From: Jannaschia seohaensis
Lineage (GTDB): Bacteria > Pseudomonadota > Alphaproteobacteria > Rhodobacterales > Rhodobacteraceae
NCBI RefSeq assembly: GCF_900116765.1
Contig: NZ_UETC01000005.1
Span: 62,001-126,000 of the forward strand
Reading direction: 5' to 3'
DNA: 64,000 nucleotides
Position 1 is the first letter of the stretch, and each line of letters opens with the position of its first letter. Positions 1 through 8,572 of the stretch are shown one piece after another. The notes beneath the pieces are model-generated. The model worked only from the letters and a program-made list of their open reading frames with translations. It had not been told where the DNA came from and searched no databases. The position numbers and the translations under genes were made by a program.

Positions 1-362
1 TCGAACATGCGGCGGGCGACCAGCGGCTCCAGACCGCCCAGCATGTGCTGACGCAGAGCCTCCTCTTCGTCGGTGAACCGAATGCGGCGATGCGCGATGT
101 AGCGGCGGGTCATGCCGCCCAGGGAGATGACGATCCAGCTTATCTGGACGATCGCGGAGTAGAGGTTGAAATTGGTGACGAGGCTCACGAGCACCAGCGC
201 CGAGGCCGTCAGGTTCAGCGCCGGGTAGAGATAGCCGGTCCCCTTTATCACCGCCGCTTGAAGCAGCAGGTAGGAGCCGAGATAGAAGCCGACGCCGATC
301 ATCCCGGCCAGATTGAACAGGCCGGGCGGCAGGGTTTCGGCAGCGGTCAGGATCGCGTCCAT
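1..362 (-). CDS. Membrane protein, probably with C-terminal cyclic-nucleotide-binding domain (3' part outside window)
   Basis: Reading from an ATG at 362 (GGAG a few bases upstream) gives an uninterrupted frame to the window edge. It starts MDAILTAAETLPPGLF and continues with about three hydrophobic helices (FNLAGMIGVGFYLGSYLLL; a stretch around YPALNLTASALVLVSLV; IVQISWIVISLGGM). A soluble part begins RFTDEEEALRQHML and ends LEPLVARRMF at the edge. In Rhodobacteraceae, proteins with this CBU_0592-like membrane start usually carry a Crp-type cNMP-binding domain after it. That domain lies outside the window, so its presence is inference. Open end at base 1. Confidence 0.72.
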   Translation of the reverse strand, partial: MDAILTAAETLPPGLFNLAGMIGVGFYLGSYLLLQAAVIKGTGYLYPALNLTASALVLVSLVTNFNLYSAIVQISWIVISLGGMTRRYIAHRRIRFTDEEEALRQHMLGGLEPLVARRMF

Positions 363-458
363 GCGGACTCCGTCGCGGATTCTGGGCCGGCGCGACGGAG
401 GGGTTCAGGGGCCGGGCCGTCGGCCTAACCCCTTGGCTGTCAACAATCCGACCTTGCG

Positions 459-1889
459 TCAACCGTGCCGGGCGGCGACCGTCTTGAGCTGGCTGAAGCC
501 ATAGAGCGCCTCGAAGCCCTTCTCGCGCCCATGGCCCGACTTGCCGACGCCGCCGAAAGGCAGTTCGACCCCGCCGCCCGCACCGTAATTGTTGAGAAAG
601 ACCTGGCCCGCCTTCAGGTCGCGGGCGAGCCGCATCTGGCGGCCGCCATCACGGGTCCAGACCCCGGCGACGAGGCCGTAATCGGTGCCGTTGGCGATGG
701 CCACGGCCTCTTCTTCCGTCTCGAAGGGGATCACGACCTGAACCGGGCCGAAGATCTCGGCCTGGGCGAGGCGGTGATCCGGGGCAACGCCGGTGAGCAG
801 GGTGGGCGCGACATAATGGCCGCCGCTGCCCTGGATCTGGCCCTGGGCGGCGACGGTCAGGTCGCCCGCCTGCGCCAGGAAGCCCTCGACGATCTCTTTC
901 TGGCGGGCGGAGATCAGCGGCCCGACCTCCAGATCGTCCAGCGCCGGCCCGACGCGCAGCGCGCGGTAGCGTTCGGCCATGCGGGAGACGACCGCGTCAT
1001 GCACCTCCCGCTGGACCAGGATGCGGGAGGCGGCGGAGCAGGTCTGACCCGCATTCTGGATCCCCGCATTCACCAGGAAGGGCAGCGCGGCGTCCAGGTC
1101 GGCATCGGCGAAGACCAGCTGGGGGGACTTGCCGCCCAGCTCTAGCGTGACGGGCACCACGTTGGCCCCGGCCGCTTGCTGGACCTTGGCGCCGGTGGCG
1201 ACGGAGCCGGTGAAGCTGACATGGTGGATGCCGGGATGGGCGGCCAGGGCGGCGCCGGCCTCATGGCCGAGCCCGGGGACCACGTTCAGCGCGCCGTCCG
1301 GCAGCCCGATCTCCTGCGCCAGACGGGCGAAGGCGAGCGCGGTCAGGCAGGCCTCCTCGGCGGGCTTCAGGACGCAGGCGTTCCCCATGGCGAGCGCGGC
1401 GCCGACCGAGCGCCCGATGATCTGCATCGGATAGTTCCACGGCACGATATGGCCGGTCACCCCATGGGGCTGGCGCAGGGTGTAGACGGTGTAGCCGTCG
1501 AGATAGGGGATCGTCTGCCCGTGCACCTTGTCGGCGGCGCCGCCGTAGAATTCGAGATAGCGGGCCAGGGCCACGGCATCGGCCCGGGCTTGGGTCAGGG
1601 GCTTCCCCACGTCCTGCGCCTCCAGCCGAGCGAGCTCGTCCACCCGGGTCAGGACCAGGCGGCCCAGGTCGGTCAGCAGCCGCCCGCGCTCCGTCGCCGT
1701 CACCCGGCCCCAGGCGCCGCGCCGGGCGTCGTGGGCGGCGGCGACGGCGGCGTCGATCTCGCCGGACTGGCCGCGGGGGATCGCGCCGATGGGTTGGCCG
1801 GTCGACGGATCCTCCAGCGTCAAGGTCTCGGCGGCGCGCACCCATTGGTCGCCGATCAGCATCTCTTCGGTGTCGAACCAGGCTGGCAT
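459..1889 (-). CDS. NAD(P)-dependent aldehyde dehydrogenase
   Basis: 476-residue member of the aldehyde dehydrogenase superfamily, which oxidises an aldehyde to the carboxylate in the cytosol. Visible hallmarks are the WNYP oxyanion segment (N152), the general base in TLELGGKSP (E250), the catalytic cysteine in NAGQTCSA (C284) and the EIFGPV motif near the C-terminus. Length is normal for the betaine-aldehyde/gamma-aminobutyraldehyde type. It lies downstream of the peptide-type ABC importer on the same strand, after a 110-base gap containing a family repeat, so it may be co-transcribed. The substrate cannot be read from the sequence. Confidence 0.93.
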   Translation of the reverse strand: MPAWFDTEEMLIGDQWVRAAETLTLEDPSTGQPIGAIPRGQSGEIDAAVAAAHDARRGAWGRVTATERGRLLTDLGRLVLTRVDELARLEAQDVGKPLTQARADAVALARYLEFYGGAADKVHGQTIPYLDGYTVYTLRQPHGVTGHIVPWNYPMQIIGRSVGAALAMGNACVLKPAEEACLTALAFARLAQEIGLPDGALNVVPGLGHEAGAALAAHPGIHHVSFTGSVATGAKVQQAAGANVVPVTLELGGKSPQLVFADADLDAALPFLVNAGIQNAGQTCSAASRILVQREVHDAVVSRMAERYRALRVGPALDDLEVGPLISARQKEIVEGFLAQAGDLTVAAQGQIQGSGGHYVAPTLLTGVAPDHRLAQAEIFGPVQVVIPFETEEEAVAIANGTDYGLVAGVWTRDGGRQMRLARDLKAGQVFLNNYGAGGGVELPFGGVGKSGHGREKGFEALYGFSQLKTVAARHG

Positions 1890-1932
1890 GTCGTTCCTCC
1901 CCTCTGCCGGTGGCGCTTGGTGGCACGGGGGG

Positions 1933-1986
1933 GAGCGAGGGGCCAGCCCCTCGCGCTCCCCGGGATATTTAAACAGGGAAGAAGAG
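1933..1986 (-). repeat. Intergenic repeat family, copy 1
   Basis: An imperfect inverted repeat (GAGCGAGGGGC ... GCCCCTCGCGCTC) runs into CCCGGGATATTT and ends ACAGGGAAGAAG. The same three-part design (GC hairpin, AT core, purine GAAGAAG end) recurs seven more times in the window, always outside recognised genes. It sits between the aldehyde dehydrogenase and the importer genes. Confidence 0.75.
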
Positions 1987-1999
1987 GGGCGGGGCTCGG

Positions 2000-3544
2000 T
2001 CAGGACGTGAGCCAGCTGTCCGGGATGGTGGGGGCGGCGGCGATGAGTTCGGCCGTATAGTCGGATTGGGGCGCGGACCAGACCTGGGCGATGGACCCGT
2101 CCTCGACGAACCGGCCGTTCTGCATCACGAGGACGCGGTCGCAGATGGCGCGGACGACCGTCAGGTCGTGGCTGATGAACAGATAGGCGAGGCCCAGCCG
2201 CGCCTGGAGATCGTCCAGCAGGCGCAGCACCTGGGCGCGAACGCGGACATCGAGGGCGGAGACGGCCTCATCGAGCACCAGCACCTCCGGCTCGGTGATG
2301 AGCGCGCGGGCGATGGCGATGCGCTGCCGCTGGCCGCCGGAGAATTCGTGCGGGTATTTGGCGAGGTCCGAGGCGCTCAGGCCGACCTGCTCCAGCGCTT
2401 TGGCGGCGCGGGCGCGGGCGTCCTGGGGACGGCCGGTCAGGTGGAACGGCTCGGTGACGATGCGGGCGACGGTCCAGCGGGGGTCGAAGCTGCCATAGGG
2501 GTCCTGGAACACGACCGAGAGGCGGGCGCGCTGGGCGTTGGTCATCGCGGTGCCGCCGGGCGCGCCCATGAGGGCGATTTCACCGCCCTGGACCGGCTCC
2601 AGCCCGAGCAGGGCGCGGGTCAGCGTGGACTTACCGCAGCCCGACTCGCCCACGAGGCCCAGGCTCTCGCCGCGATGGAGGGTGAAGCTGACGGCATCCA
2701 CCGCCGTCGTGGCGCCGTAGCGGCGGGTGACGGCCCGGGTTTCCAGCACGGGGGCGGTCGCATGGGCGCGGGGCTGGCGCGGGGCCGGGCGGGAGGCCGC
2801 GAGCAGGTCGCGCGTATAGGGATGGGCGTGGGTGCGGAACAGCGCCTCGGTCGCGCCCTGCTCGACGATCCGGCCCGTCTGCATGACCGCGACATGGTCT
2901 GCGGTGCGGGCGACGACCCCCAGATCGTGGGTGATGAGGAGGAGCGCCATGCCCTGCTCCTCGACGAGGTCGCGGAGCAGGGCCAGGATCCCGGCCTGGG
3001 TCGTGACATCGAGCGCCGTCGTCGGCTCATCCGCGATCAGCAGGCGCGGGCGGCGGGCGATGACCATGGCGATGCAGACCCGCTGGCGCTGGCCGCCCGA
3101 CAGCTGGTGCGGGTAGCGGTCCAGAGGCACATGCGCGAGGCCCACCCGGTCCAGCCGGTCGCGGGCGATCCGCTCCGCCTCGGCCCGGCCGGTGCCGCGC
3201 AGGCGTAGCGTCTCGGAGACCTGGGCGCCGATGGTCTGGACCGGGTTCAGCGCGGTCATCGGCTCCTGGAAGATCATGCCGATGTCATTGCCGCGCAGGT
3301 CCAGCCAGGCGCGCTCGGGCAGGGTCAGCAGGTCGCGCCTGTCGAGCGTGGCGGTGCCGGTGGTCTGGCTGCCTTCGGGCAAGAGGCCGATCAGGGCGAG
3401 CGCGGTCATGGACTTGCCCGAGCCGCTCTCGCCCACCAGGGCGGTGACGCGGCCCGGCGCGATGTCGAGCGAGACGTCCTGGAGGATCGGCATATCGTGG
3501 ATCGAGAGGCCAAGGCCCGCGACCCGGATCAGGGGTTCGGTCAT
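2000..3544 (-). CDS. Dipeptide/oligopeptide ABC importer, fused double ATP-binding subunit
   Basis: 514 residues with two complete ABC ATPase domains in one chain, equivalent to DppD plus DppF. Domain 1 (about 1-255) has Walker A GESGSGKS (38-45), signature LSGGQRQR and Walker B LLIADEP. Domain 2 (about 265-514) has Walker A GESGCGKS (299-306), signature FSGGQRQR and VLVLDEA. It energises import through the two upstream permeases. The ATG at 3544 overlaps the stop of the preceding permease gene by four bases, which fixes the start. A longer upstream reading frame is an artefact running over the permease gene. Substrate unknown (peptide, nickel or other OppA-class ligand). Confidence 0.93.
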   Translation of the reverse strand: MTEPLIRVAGLGLSIHDMPILQDVSLDIAPGRVTALVGESGSGKSMTALALIGLLPEGSQTTGTATLDRRDLLTLPERAWLDLRGNDIGMIFQEPMTALNPVQTIGAQVSETLRLRGTGRAEAERIARDRLDRVGLAHVPLDRYPHQLSGGQRQRVCIAMVIARRPRLLIADEPTTALDVTTQAGILALLRDLVEEQGMALLLITHDLGVVARTADHVAVMQTGRIVEQGATEALFRTHAHPYTRDLLAASRPAPRQPRAHATAPVLETRAVTRRYGATTAVDAVSFTLHRGESLGLVGESGCGKSTLTRALLGLEPVQGGEIALMGAPGGTAMTNAQRARLSVVFQDPYGSFDPRWTVARIVTEPFHLTGRPQDARARAAKALEQVGLSASDLAKYPHEFSGGQRQRIAIARALITEPEVLVLDEAVSALDVRVRAQVLRLLDDLQARLGLAYLFISHDLTVVRAICDRVLVMQNGRFVEDGSIAQVWSAPQSDYTAELIAAAPTIPDSWLTS

Positions 3545-4356
3545 AGGGCGCGGCGCCTCAGCCTCGGGTCGAGCGCATCGCGCAGCCCGTCGCCCAGGAG
3601 GTTGAGCCCCAGCACCATCGCGACGATGGCGAGGCCGGGCAGGACGGCGAGCTGCGGCTCGGTGTAGATCATGGTCTGCGCGTCGGCGAGCATCCGGCCC
3701 CAGCTGGCCGTGGGCGGCTGCGCGCCGAGGCCCACATAGGACAGGGCGGCCTCGGCCAGGATGCCCAGCGAGAACTGGATGGTGGCCTGCACGATCAGCA
3801 GGTTGGCGATGTTCGGCAGGATGTGCTCGGCGGAGATGCGGGCGCGGCCCTTGCCCGCCACCCGCGCCGCCATGATGTAGTCGAGCGTCCAGAGCGGCAG
3901 GGCCCCGCCCCGCGCGACCCGGGCGAAGACCGGGATGTTGAAGATGCCGATGGCGAGGATGGCGTTGACAGCCGAGGGGCCGAAGACCGCCGTGATCAGG
4001 ATCGCGATCACCAGCGAGGGGAAAGCGAAGATCAGGTCGTTGGCGCGCATGATGACTTCGTCCAGCCACCCGCCCCGATTGGCCGCGGCCCAGAGGCCCA
4101 GGGGCACGCCCGCGCCCACGCCGATGCCGACCGCGACCAGCGCAACGGCGATGGACGTGCGTGCGCCTTCCATCAGCATCGATACCATGTCCCGTCCGAA
4201 ATGGTCGGTGCCCAGCGGGTGAGCCAGCGACGGCGGCAGCAGGCGCTGCGAGATGTCCAGCCGGGCGACGTCATACGGCACCCAGGCCAGCGAGACCGCC
4301 GCAGCCAGCGTGAACACCGCCGTCAGCACGACGCCGATGGCCATCGCGCCCCTCAT
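3541..4356 (-). CDS. Dipeptide/oligopeptide ABC importer, DppC-type permease
   Basis: 271-residue inner-membrane permease with the DppC/OppC layout. A short cytoplasmic start (MRGAMAIGVVLTAVFTL as first helix) is followed by the periplasmic motif HPLGTDHFGRDMVSMLM, typical of the C-type partner. The EAA loop region around AARVAGKGRARI and further helices complete the domain. The ATG at 4356 overlaps the stop of the DppB-type gene (ATGA), and its own stop overlaps the ATPase start, so the three genes are translationally coupled. Confidence 0.92.
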   Translation of the reverse strand: MRGAMAIGVVLTAVFTLAAAVSLAWVPYDVARLDISQRLLPPSLAHPLGTDHFGRDMVSMLMEGARTSIAVALVAVGIGVGAGVPLGLWAAANRGGWLDEVIMRANDLIFAFPSLVIAILITAVFGPSAVNAILAIGIFNIPVFARVARGGALPLWTLDYIMAARVAGKGRARISAEHILPNIANLLIVQATIQFSLGILAEAALSYVGLGAQPPTASWGRMLADAQTMIYTEPQLAVLPGLAIVAMVLGLNLLGDGLRDALDPRLRRRAL

Positions 4357-5291
4357 CGGCGCAGCCTCGGGTCGGCGAGGGTGTAGGCGACCTCGACCAG
4401 GAAGGTCACGCAGATCACCGCGAAGACCAGCAGCATCGTCACCGATTGCACCACGATCAGGTCGCGCTGGGTGATCCCCTGGAAGATCAGGCGTCCGAGG
4501 CCCGGCAGGAAGAACACGTTCTCGATGATGATCGCGCCGGCCAGCAGGAAGGAGAATTGCAGGCCCAGGATCGTCAGCACCGGGATGGCCGCGTTGCGCA
4601 ACGCGTGGCGGAGGACGACGGCGCGGCGGCTCAGGCCCTTGGCGCGCGCGGTGCGGATGTAGTCGCGGTCCAGCGTGTCCAGCACCGCCGAGCGCAGAAC
4701 CCGCGCCAGGATCGACGCTTGCGGCAGGGCCAGGGCCAGCGCGGGCAGGGTCAGGGATTTCAGCGCCGCGCCCGGGTCCGACCAGCCCGGAAAGCCTCCC
4801 GCCGAGACCCACCGGAGTTGCACCGCGAAGACGAAGACCAGGAGCATCGCGAACCAGAAATTCGGCACCGCGATGCCGAGTTGCGTCGCCCCCATGATCC
4901 CCCAATCCGCCGGGCCGCCCCGGCGGGAGGCCGCGATCAGGCCTACGGGGATCGCGATCAGGATCGTCAGCGTCAGCGCATAAAGCGCAAGCGGCGCCGA
5001 GACGGTGATCCGGTCGGCCACGAGGTCCGCCACGGGGACGCGATAGGTATAGGAGGTGCCGAAATCGCCGGTGAGCATGCCGGCGACCCAATGGAGGTAG
5101 CGGTCGAGGAGGCTGCCCTCCAGGCCAAGCTCGGCGCGGAGGGCGGCGACGGCCTCGGGTTCCGCGTTGAGGCCCAGCATGAAGGCGGCCGGATCGCCGG
5201 GCACGGCTTGGAGCATCACGAAGATCACGACGCTCGCCACGGCCAGCGACAGGCTCAGGGACAGGGCACGGGTCAGGAGGGCGCGCGGCAT
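4353..5291 (-). CDS. Dipeptide/oligopeptide ABC importer, DppB-type permease
   Basis: 312 residues. An N-terminal signal-anchor helix (ALSLSLSLAVASVVIFVML) is followed by the family motif QAVPGDPAAFMLG, a periplasmic loop, and at least five more helices including the EAA region (RAKGLSRRAVVLRHALRNA). First gene of a permease-permease-ATPase operon on the minus strand. No periplasmic substrate-binding gene precedes it: upstream is a non-coding gap and then an opposite-strand heme oxygenase. The system must use a binding protein encoded elsewhere or have lost it. Confidence 0.92.
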   Translation of the reverse strand: MPRALLTRALSLSLSLAVASVVIFVMLQAVPGDPAAFMLGLNAEPEAVAALRAELGLEGSLLDRYLHWVAGMLTGDFGTSYTYRVPVADLVADRITVSAPLALYALTLTILIAIPVGLIAASRRGGPADWGIMGATQLGIAVPNFWFAMLLVFVFAVQLRWVSAGGFPGWSDPGAALKSLTLPALALALPQASILARVLRSAVLDTLDRDYIRTARAKGLSRRAVVLRHALRNAAIPVLTILGLQFSFLLAGAIIIENVFFLPGLGRLIFQGITQRDLIVVQSVTMLLVFAVICVTFLVEVAYTLADPRLRR

Positions 5292-5660
5292 GGCCGGACG
5301 CTAACCCCGGGCTCGCCCGGGGGAAAGGGCGGGCGTGGCGACCCCGGGGTGAGAGGGGCCGATTTGTGCCGCGCCCGCGGGAGAATTGCGCACCGTCCGC
5401 AGCTTTCGTCGCGCGTTATCGGTCCGTCAACCGATCGGCTGGTATTGGGACGCCCAGCGCAGCGCTCAAGGAGGCGACTTGGACCATCTGACTGACGTCC
5501 CGTCTCGGGCCGCCGCTCCGGTCATCGGGGGGCGGGGGGCGATGATCCACCTGCCTGGGTCGCGCGATCCGCGCAGCATCGTCTCGGGGCGTGCGCCTGC
5601 CCCGGCGAAACCGCGCGACAGCGGGGCGCCGGCCCATGCGGACAAGCGGCGGCGGGGAAC
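5292..5660. other. Intergenic region, no gene supported
   Basis: 369 bases between the divergent importer operon and the heme oxygenase gene. Open frames exist but have no recognisable protein features. A GC hairpin (CCCCGGGC/GCCCGGGG, near 5305-5322) lies just upstream of the dppB-type start. CGGTCCGTCAACCGATCGG near 5420 is locally palindromic. Both gene sets must draw promoters from here, but no convincing -35/-10 pair could be picked. Confidence 0.5.
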
Positions 5661-6194
5661 ATGATGGACGGCGGCGCGTCCGAGGATTTCCGCTTCGCTC
5701 TGCGCGCGGCAACGCGCGGGGACCATGACCGGGTCGACAGGCTCGTGACCGGACTCGACATCGCGACGCGCGCGGGGTTCGCGCGCTTTGCCCAGGTCCA
5801 TCTTGCCTGTTTTCGGGCGGTTCAGGACGAGGCGCCGTCGGCGACGCTGGCGGCGATGGTTTCGGCCCTGCGCGCCGATCTGGCCAAAGTCGCTCCGGCC
5901 GCTCGGGTCTCCGTCGCGGTCCTGGGGCCGGTCGATCCCTTGGCTGCCGCCTATATGGTCGAAGGCTCCCGCATGGGGACGCGCGTTCTGCATGGGCGGT
6001 GGGCCGCCTCCAAGGACGCTCTGGTGCGCGCGGCCGACCGCTATTTCGGCTTGCCGCCGGACAAGGGGGGCTGGCGCGCCGTGACCTCGGCGCTCGGCCA
6101 GGTCGCAATCGGTTCGCCCCGCGCCGCCCGGATCGAAGCCGACACGCGGCGCCTCTTCGCGCTCTTCGCCGACCGTCTGGAGGCCGAGGGCTGA
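5661..6194 (+). CDS. Biliverdin-producing heme oxygenase
   Basis: 177 residues of the HemO/BphO type, which cleaves heme to biliverdin, CO and iron in the cytosol. The N-terminal helix ALRAATRGDHDRVD carries the expected proximal heme histidine (H22), and YMVEGSRMGTRVL matches the distal-helix signature (E-G-S-x-x-G). Two adjacent ATGs (5661, 5664) could start it. In relatives the gene is often paired with a bacteriophytochrome. None is adjacent here, so biliverdin or iron supply from heme is possible. The distal-helix match gives good confidence in the family; the physiological role is open. Confidence 0.83.
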   Translation: MMDGGASEDFRFALRAATRGDHDRVDRLVTGLDIATRAGFARFAQVHLACFRAVQDEAPSATLAAMVSALRADLAKVAPAARVSVAVLGPVDPLAAAYMVEGSRMGTRVLHGRWAASKDALVRAADRYFGLPPDKGGWRAVTSALGQVAIGSPRAARIEADTRRLFALFADRLEAEG

Positions 6195-6198
6195 CGCG

Positions 6199-6238
6199 CT
6201 GTCACGGAACCGTCGCGCAGCCGTAATACGCCCGTCAC
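6199..6238 (+). promoter_or_regulatory. Probable PhoB box (four direct heptamers, 11-bp phasing)
   Basis: Four heptamers sit exactly 11 bases apart: CTGTCAC (6199-6205), CCGTCGC (6210-6216), CCGTAAT (6221-6227) and CCGTCAC (6232-6238), each separated by four bases. This is the architecture of PhoB operators (CTGTCAT-like 7-mers with 4-bp spacers). It lies about 45 bases upstream of a secreted phytase-type esterase gene, a plausible phosphate-starvation target. Two units are strong matches and two are weak. Confidence 0.68.
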
Positions 6239-6281
6239 CGAACCTGCCGACACCGCCCGCGACATGACCGAAGGGGGCCAC

Positions 6282-8441
6282 ATGGTTCGTCATCTTCTTC
6301 TGGGGGCTTCGGCCCTCGCCCTGGCCACGGGCGCGCAGGCGCAGGGCTTCAACCGCATCGCGAGCTTTCCGGTCACCGCCAACCTGCCCGAAGGCGCGGA
6401 CCCCGAGACCGAGACGGCGCCCGAGATCATCGCCGCCTCCGGCGATACGCTGGTCTATACCGACAGCCCGCTTGGGGCGCTGGGCTTCATCGACATTTCC
6501 GATCCGGCGAGCCCGCAGCCGCTGGGCGCGATGATGCTGGAGGGAGAGCCGACCGCCGTGGCCGTCGCGGGCGGCTTCGCCCTGGTCGGGGTCAACACCT
6601 CCGAGAGCTTTACCGACCCCTCGGGCCATCTGGTCGAGATCGACATCGCGTCCCAGACCGAGATCGGCCGCTGCGACCTGCCGGGCCAGCCCGACAGCGT
6701 CGCCGTGGCCCCGGGTGCGAGCTTCCTCGCCGTTGCCATCGAGAACGAGCGGGACGAGGACCTGAATGACGGGGTGATCCCCCAGATGCCCGCCGGCTCG
6801 GTCTTCATGGTGGACCTGACCGCCGAGGGCCTGATCGACTGCGGCACAGCGCGGGTGGCCGACGTCACCGGCCTGGCCGAGGTCGCCCCCTCCGATCCCG
6901 AGCCGGAATTCGTCGCCATCAACGCCGCGGGCGAGGTCGTGGTGACCTTGCAGGAAAACAACCACATCGTGGTTCTCGACCGGGACGGCGCGGTTCTGTC
7001 CCATTTCTCCGCTGGGGCGGTCGACCTGACCGGCATCGACGCGACCGACCGCGACGGCGCGGGCCGCGGCGCGCTCACCTTTGGCGAAGCGCAGCCCGGC
7101 CGCCTGCGCGAGCCGGACGCCGTAGCCTGGATCGACGATGACCATTTCGCCACCGCCAACGAGGGCGATTACGAGGGCGGCTCGCGCGGCTGGACGATTT
7201 TCAACCAGGACGGGACCGTCATCTACGAGAACGGCACCGGGTTCGAACACGCCATCGTCGAGATCGGCCACTATCCCGACCGCCGCAGCGATGCGAAGGG
7301 CGTCGAGCCCGAGAGCGTCGCCTTCGCTGAGGTGGCCGGCACGCCGATGGTCTTCGTCGGCTCGGAGCGGGGCTCGGTCGTCGGCGTCTACGACGTGACC
7401 GACCCGGCCGCGCCGGTTCTGGCACAGCTGTTGCCCTCGGGCGTCGGGCCGGAGGGCTATGCCGTCCCGGCCGATCGCGGCCTGCTGGTGACCGCGAACG
7501 AGGGTGACCTGACCGAGGATGGCGGCGCCCGCGCCCATGTCATGATCTACCGCTATGGCGCGGCCGCGCCGGTTTATCCGCATCTCACTTCGGAAGGTGC
7601 GGATGAGTTGATCGGCTGGGGCGCGCTCTCGGGCCTCGTGGCCGATGGCGACCGGCTCTATGCGGTCAATGACAGTTTCTACGGCATGCAGCCGCGGATC
7701 TTCACCATCGACCCGAGCCAGATCCCCGCCCGCATCACCGGCTCTGTCGACGTCACCCGCGGCGGCATGCCCGCGCAGAAGCTGGACCTGGAGGGGATTG
7801 CGACGGACGGGGAGGGCGGCTTCTGGCTCGCCTCCGAGGGGCGGTCGGACCGGCTGGTGCCGCACGCGCTCTACCGCGTCGATGCCGGGGGCGAGATCCA
7901 GGAGGAGATCGCGCTGCCGCAGGCGCTGCTGGACGTCGAGACCCGCTTCGGGATGGAGGGCGTGACCCGTGATGGCGAGACGCTCTACATCGCGATCCAG
8001 CGCCCCTGGCGGGACGATCCGGCGGATCACGTGAAGCTGCTGCGCTACGACATCTCCGCCAAGGAGTGGGCCGTCGCCCATTATCCGACCGAGCCTGCCG
8101 AGACCGGCTGGGTCGGCCTCTCGGAGATCGTCGCCCATGATGGCGCGCTCTATCTGATCGAGCGCGACGACCAGATCGGCGCGGCCGCCCGGATCAAGCA
8201 GATCACCCGGGTCGCGCTGGACGGGGTGGCGTTCGTTCCCCTCGGTGAGACGCCCAACGTCGTCGAGAAGGAGGTCGTGCGCGACCTGCTGCCCAACCTG
8301 CGCGCCACGGGCGGCTATGTCGTCGATAAGGTCGAGGGGCTGGCGATCCTGGCCGACGGCACGGCCTATGTCGTGACCGACAATGACGGGGTCGATGACA
8401 GCTCTGGCGAGACGCTGTTCTTCACGGTCCCGCTCAACTGA
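6282..8441 (+). CDS. Secreted esterase-like protein of the phytase family (beta-propeller)
   Basis: 719 residues from the ATG at 6282, chosen over an in-frame ATG at 6264 because GAAGGGGG precedes it and the product then begins with a clean signal peptide (MVRHLLLGASALALATGAQA, cut before QGF). The N-terminal 400 residues look like repeated propeller blades (SPLGALGFIDISDPASP; EGEPTAVAVAGGFALVG; GVGPEGYAVP). The C-terminal 280 residues carry the 'esterase-like activity of phytase' domain pattern (LSGLVADGDRLYAVNDS; QKLDLEGIATDGEGGFWLAS; FGMEGVTRDGETLYIAIQ). Probably periplasmic or extracellular phosphate-ester chemistry. The PhoB-like box upstream supports a phosphate-starvation role. Exact substrate unknown. 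Confidence 0.85.
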   Translation: MVRHLLLGASALALATGAQAQGFNRIASFPVTANLPEGADPETETAPEIIAASGDTLVYTDSPLGALGFIDISDPASPQPLGAMMLEGEPTAVAVAGGFALVGVNTSESFTDPSGHLVEIDIASQTEIGRCDLPGQPDSVAVAPGASFLAVAIENERDEDLNDGVIPQMPAGSVFMVDLTAEGLIDCGTARVADVTGLAEVAPSDPEPEFVAINAAGEVVVTLQENNHIVVLDRDGAVLSHFSAGAVDLTGIDATDRDGAGRGALTFGEAQPGRLREPDAVAWIDDDHFATANEGDYEGGSRGWTIFNQDGTVIYENGTGFEHAIVEIGHYPDRRSDAKGVEPESVAFAEVAGTPMVFVGSERGSVVGVYDVTDPAAPVLAQLLPSGVGPEGYAVPADRGLLVTANEGDLTEDGGARAHVMIYRYGAAAPVYPHLTSEGADELIGWGALSGLVADGDRLYAVNDSFYGMQPRIFTIDPSQIPARITGSVDVTRGGMPAQKLDLEGIATDGEGGFWLASEGRSDRLVPHALYRVDAGGEIQEEIALPQALLDVETRFGMEGVTRDGETLYIAIQRPWRDDPADHVKLLRYDISAKEWAVAHYPTEPAETGWVGLSEIVAHDGALYLIERDDQIGAAARIKQITRVALDGVAFVPLGETPNVVEKEVVRDLLPNLRATGGYVVDKVEGLAILADGTAYVVTDNDGVDDSSGETLFFTVPLN

Positions 8442-8512
8442 ATTCCAGCAGGGTCATTTTAGAAGGCGACGGGCCAAGCATACCCCATGCCGGGCCAATT
8501 TTCTTAAAGGGC

Positions 8513-8534
8513 GGTGGGCATGGTGATGCCCACC
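8513..8534. repeat. Perfect palindromic hairpin GGTGGGCAT/ATGCCCACC
   Basis: Nine-base perfect arms around a 4-base loop (GGTG), followed by CTACGC, between two convergent genes. It resembles the common GGTGGGCAT-type extragenic palindromes seen across bacteria. It may also end transcription from either side, but there is no clear T-run. Confidence 0.6.
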
Positions 8535-8572
8535 CTACGCGCACCGGAGCCCGGCCCTGTCTGGGGCGCGCC

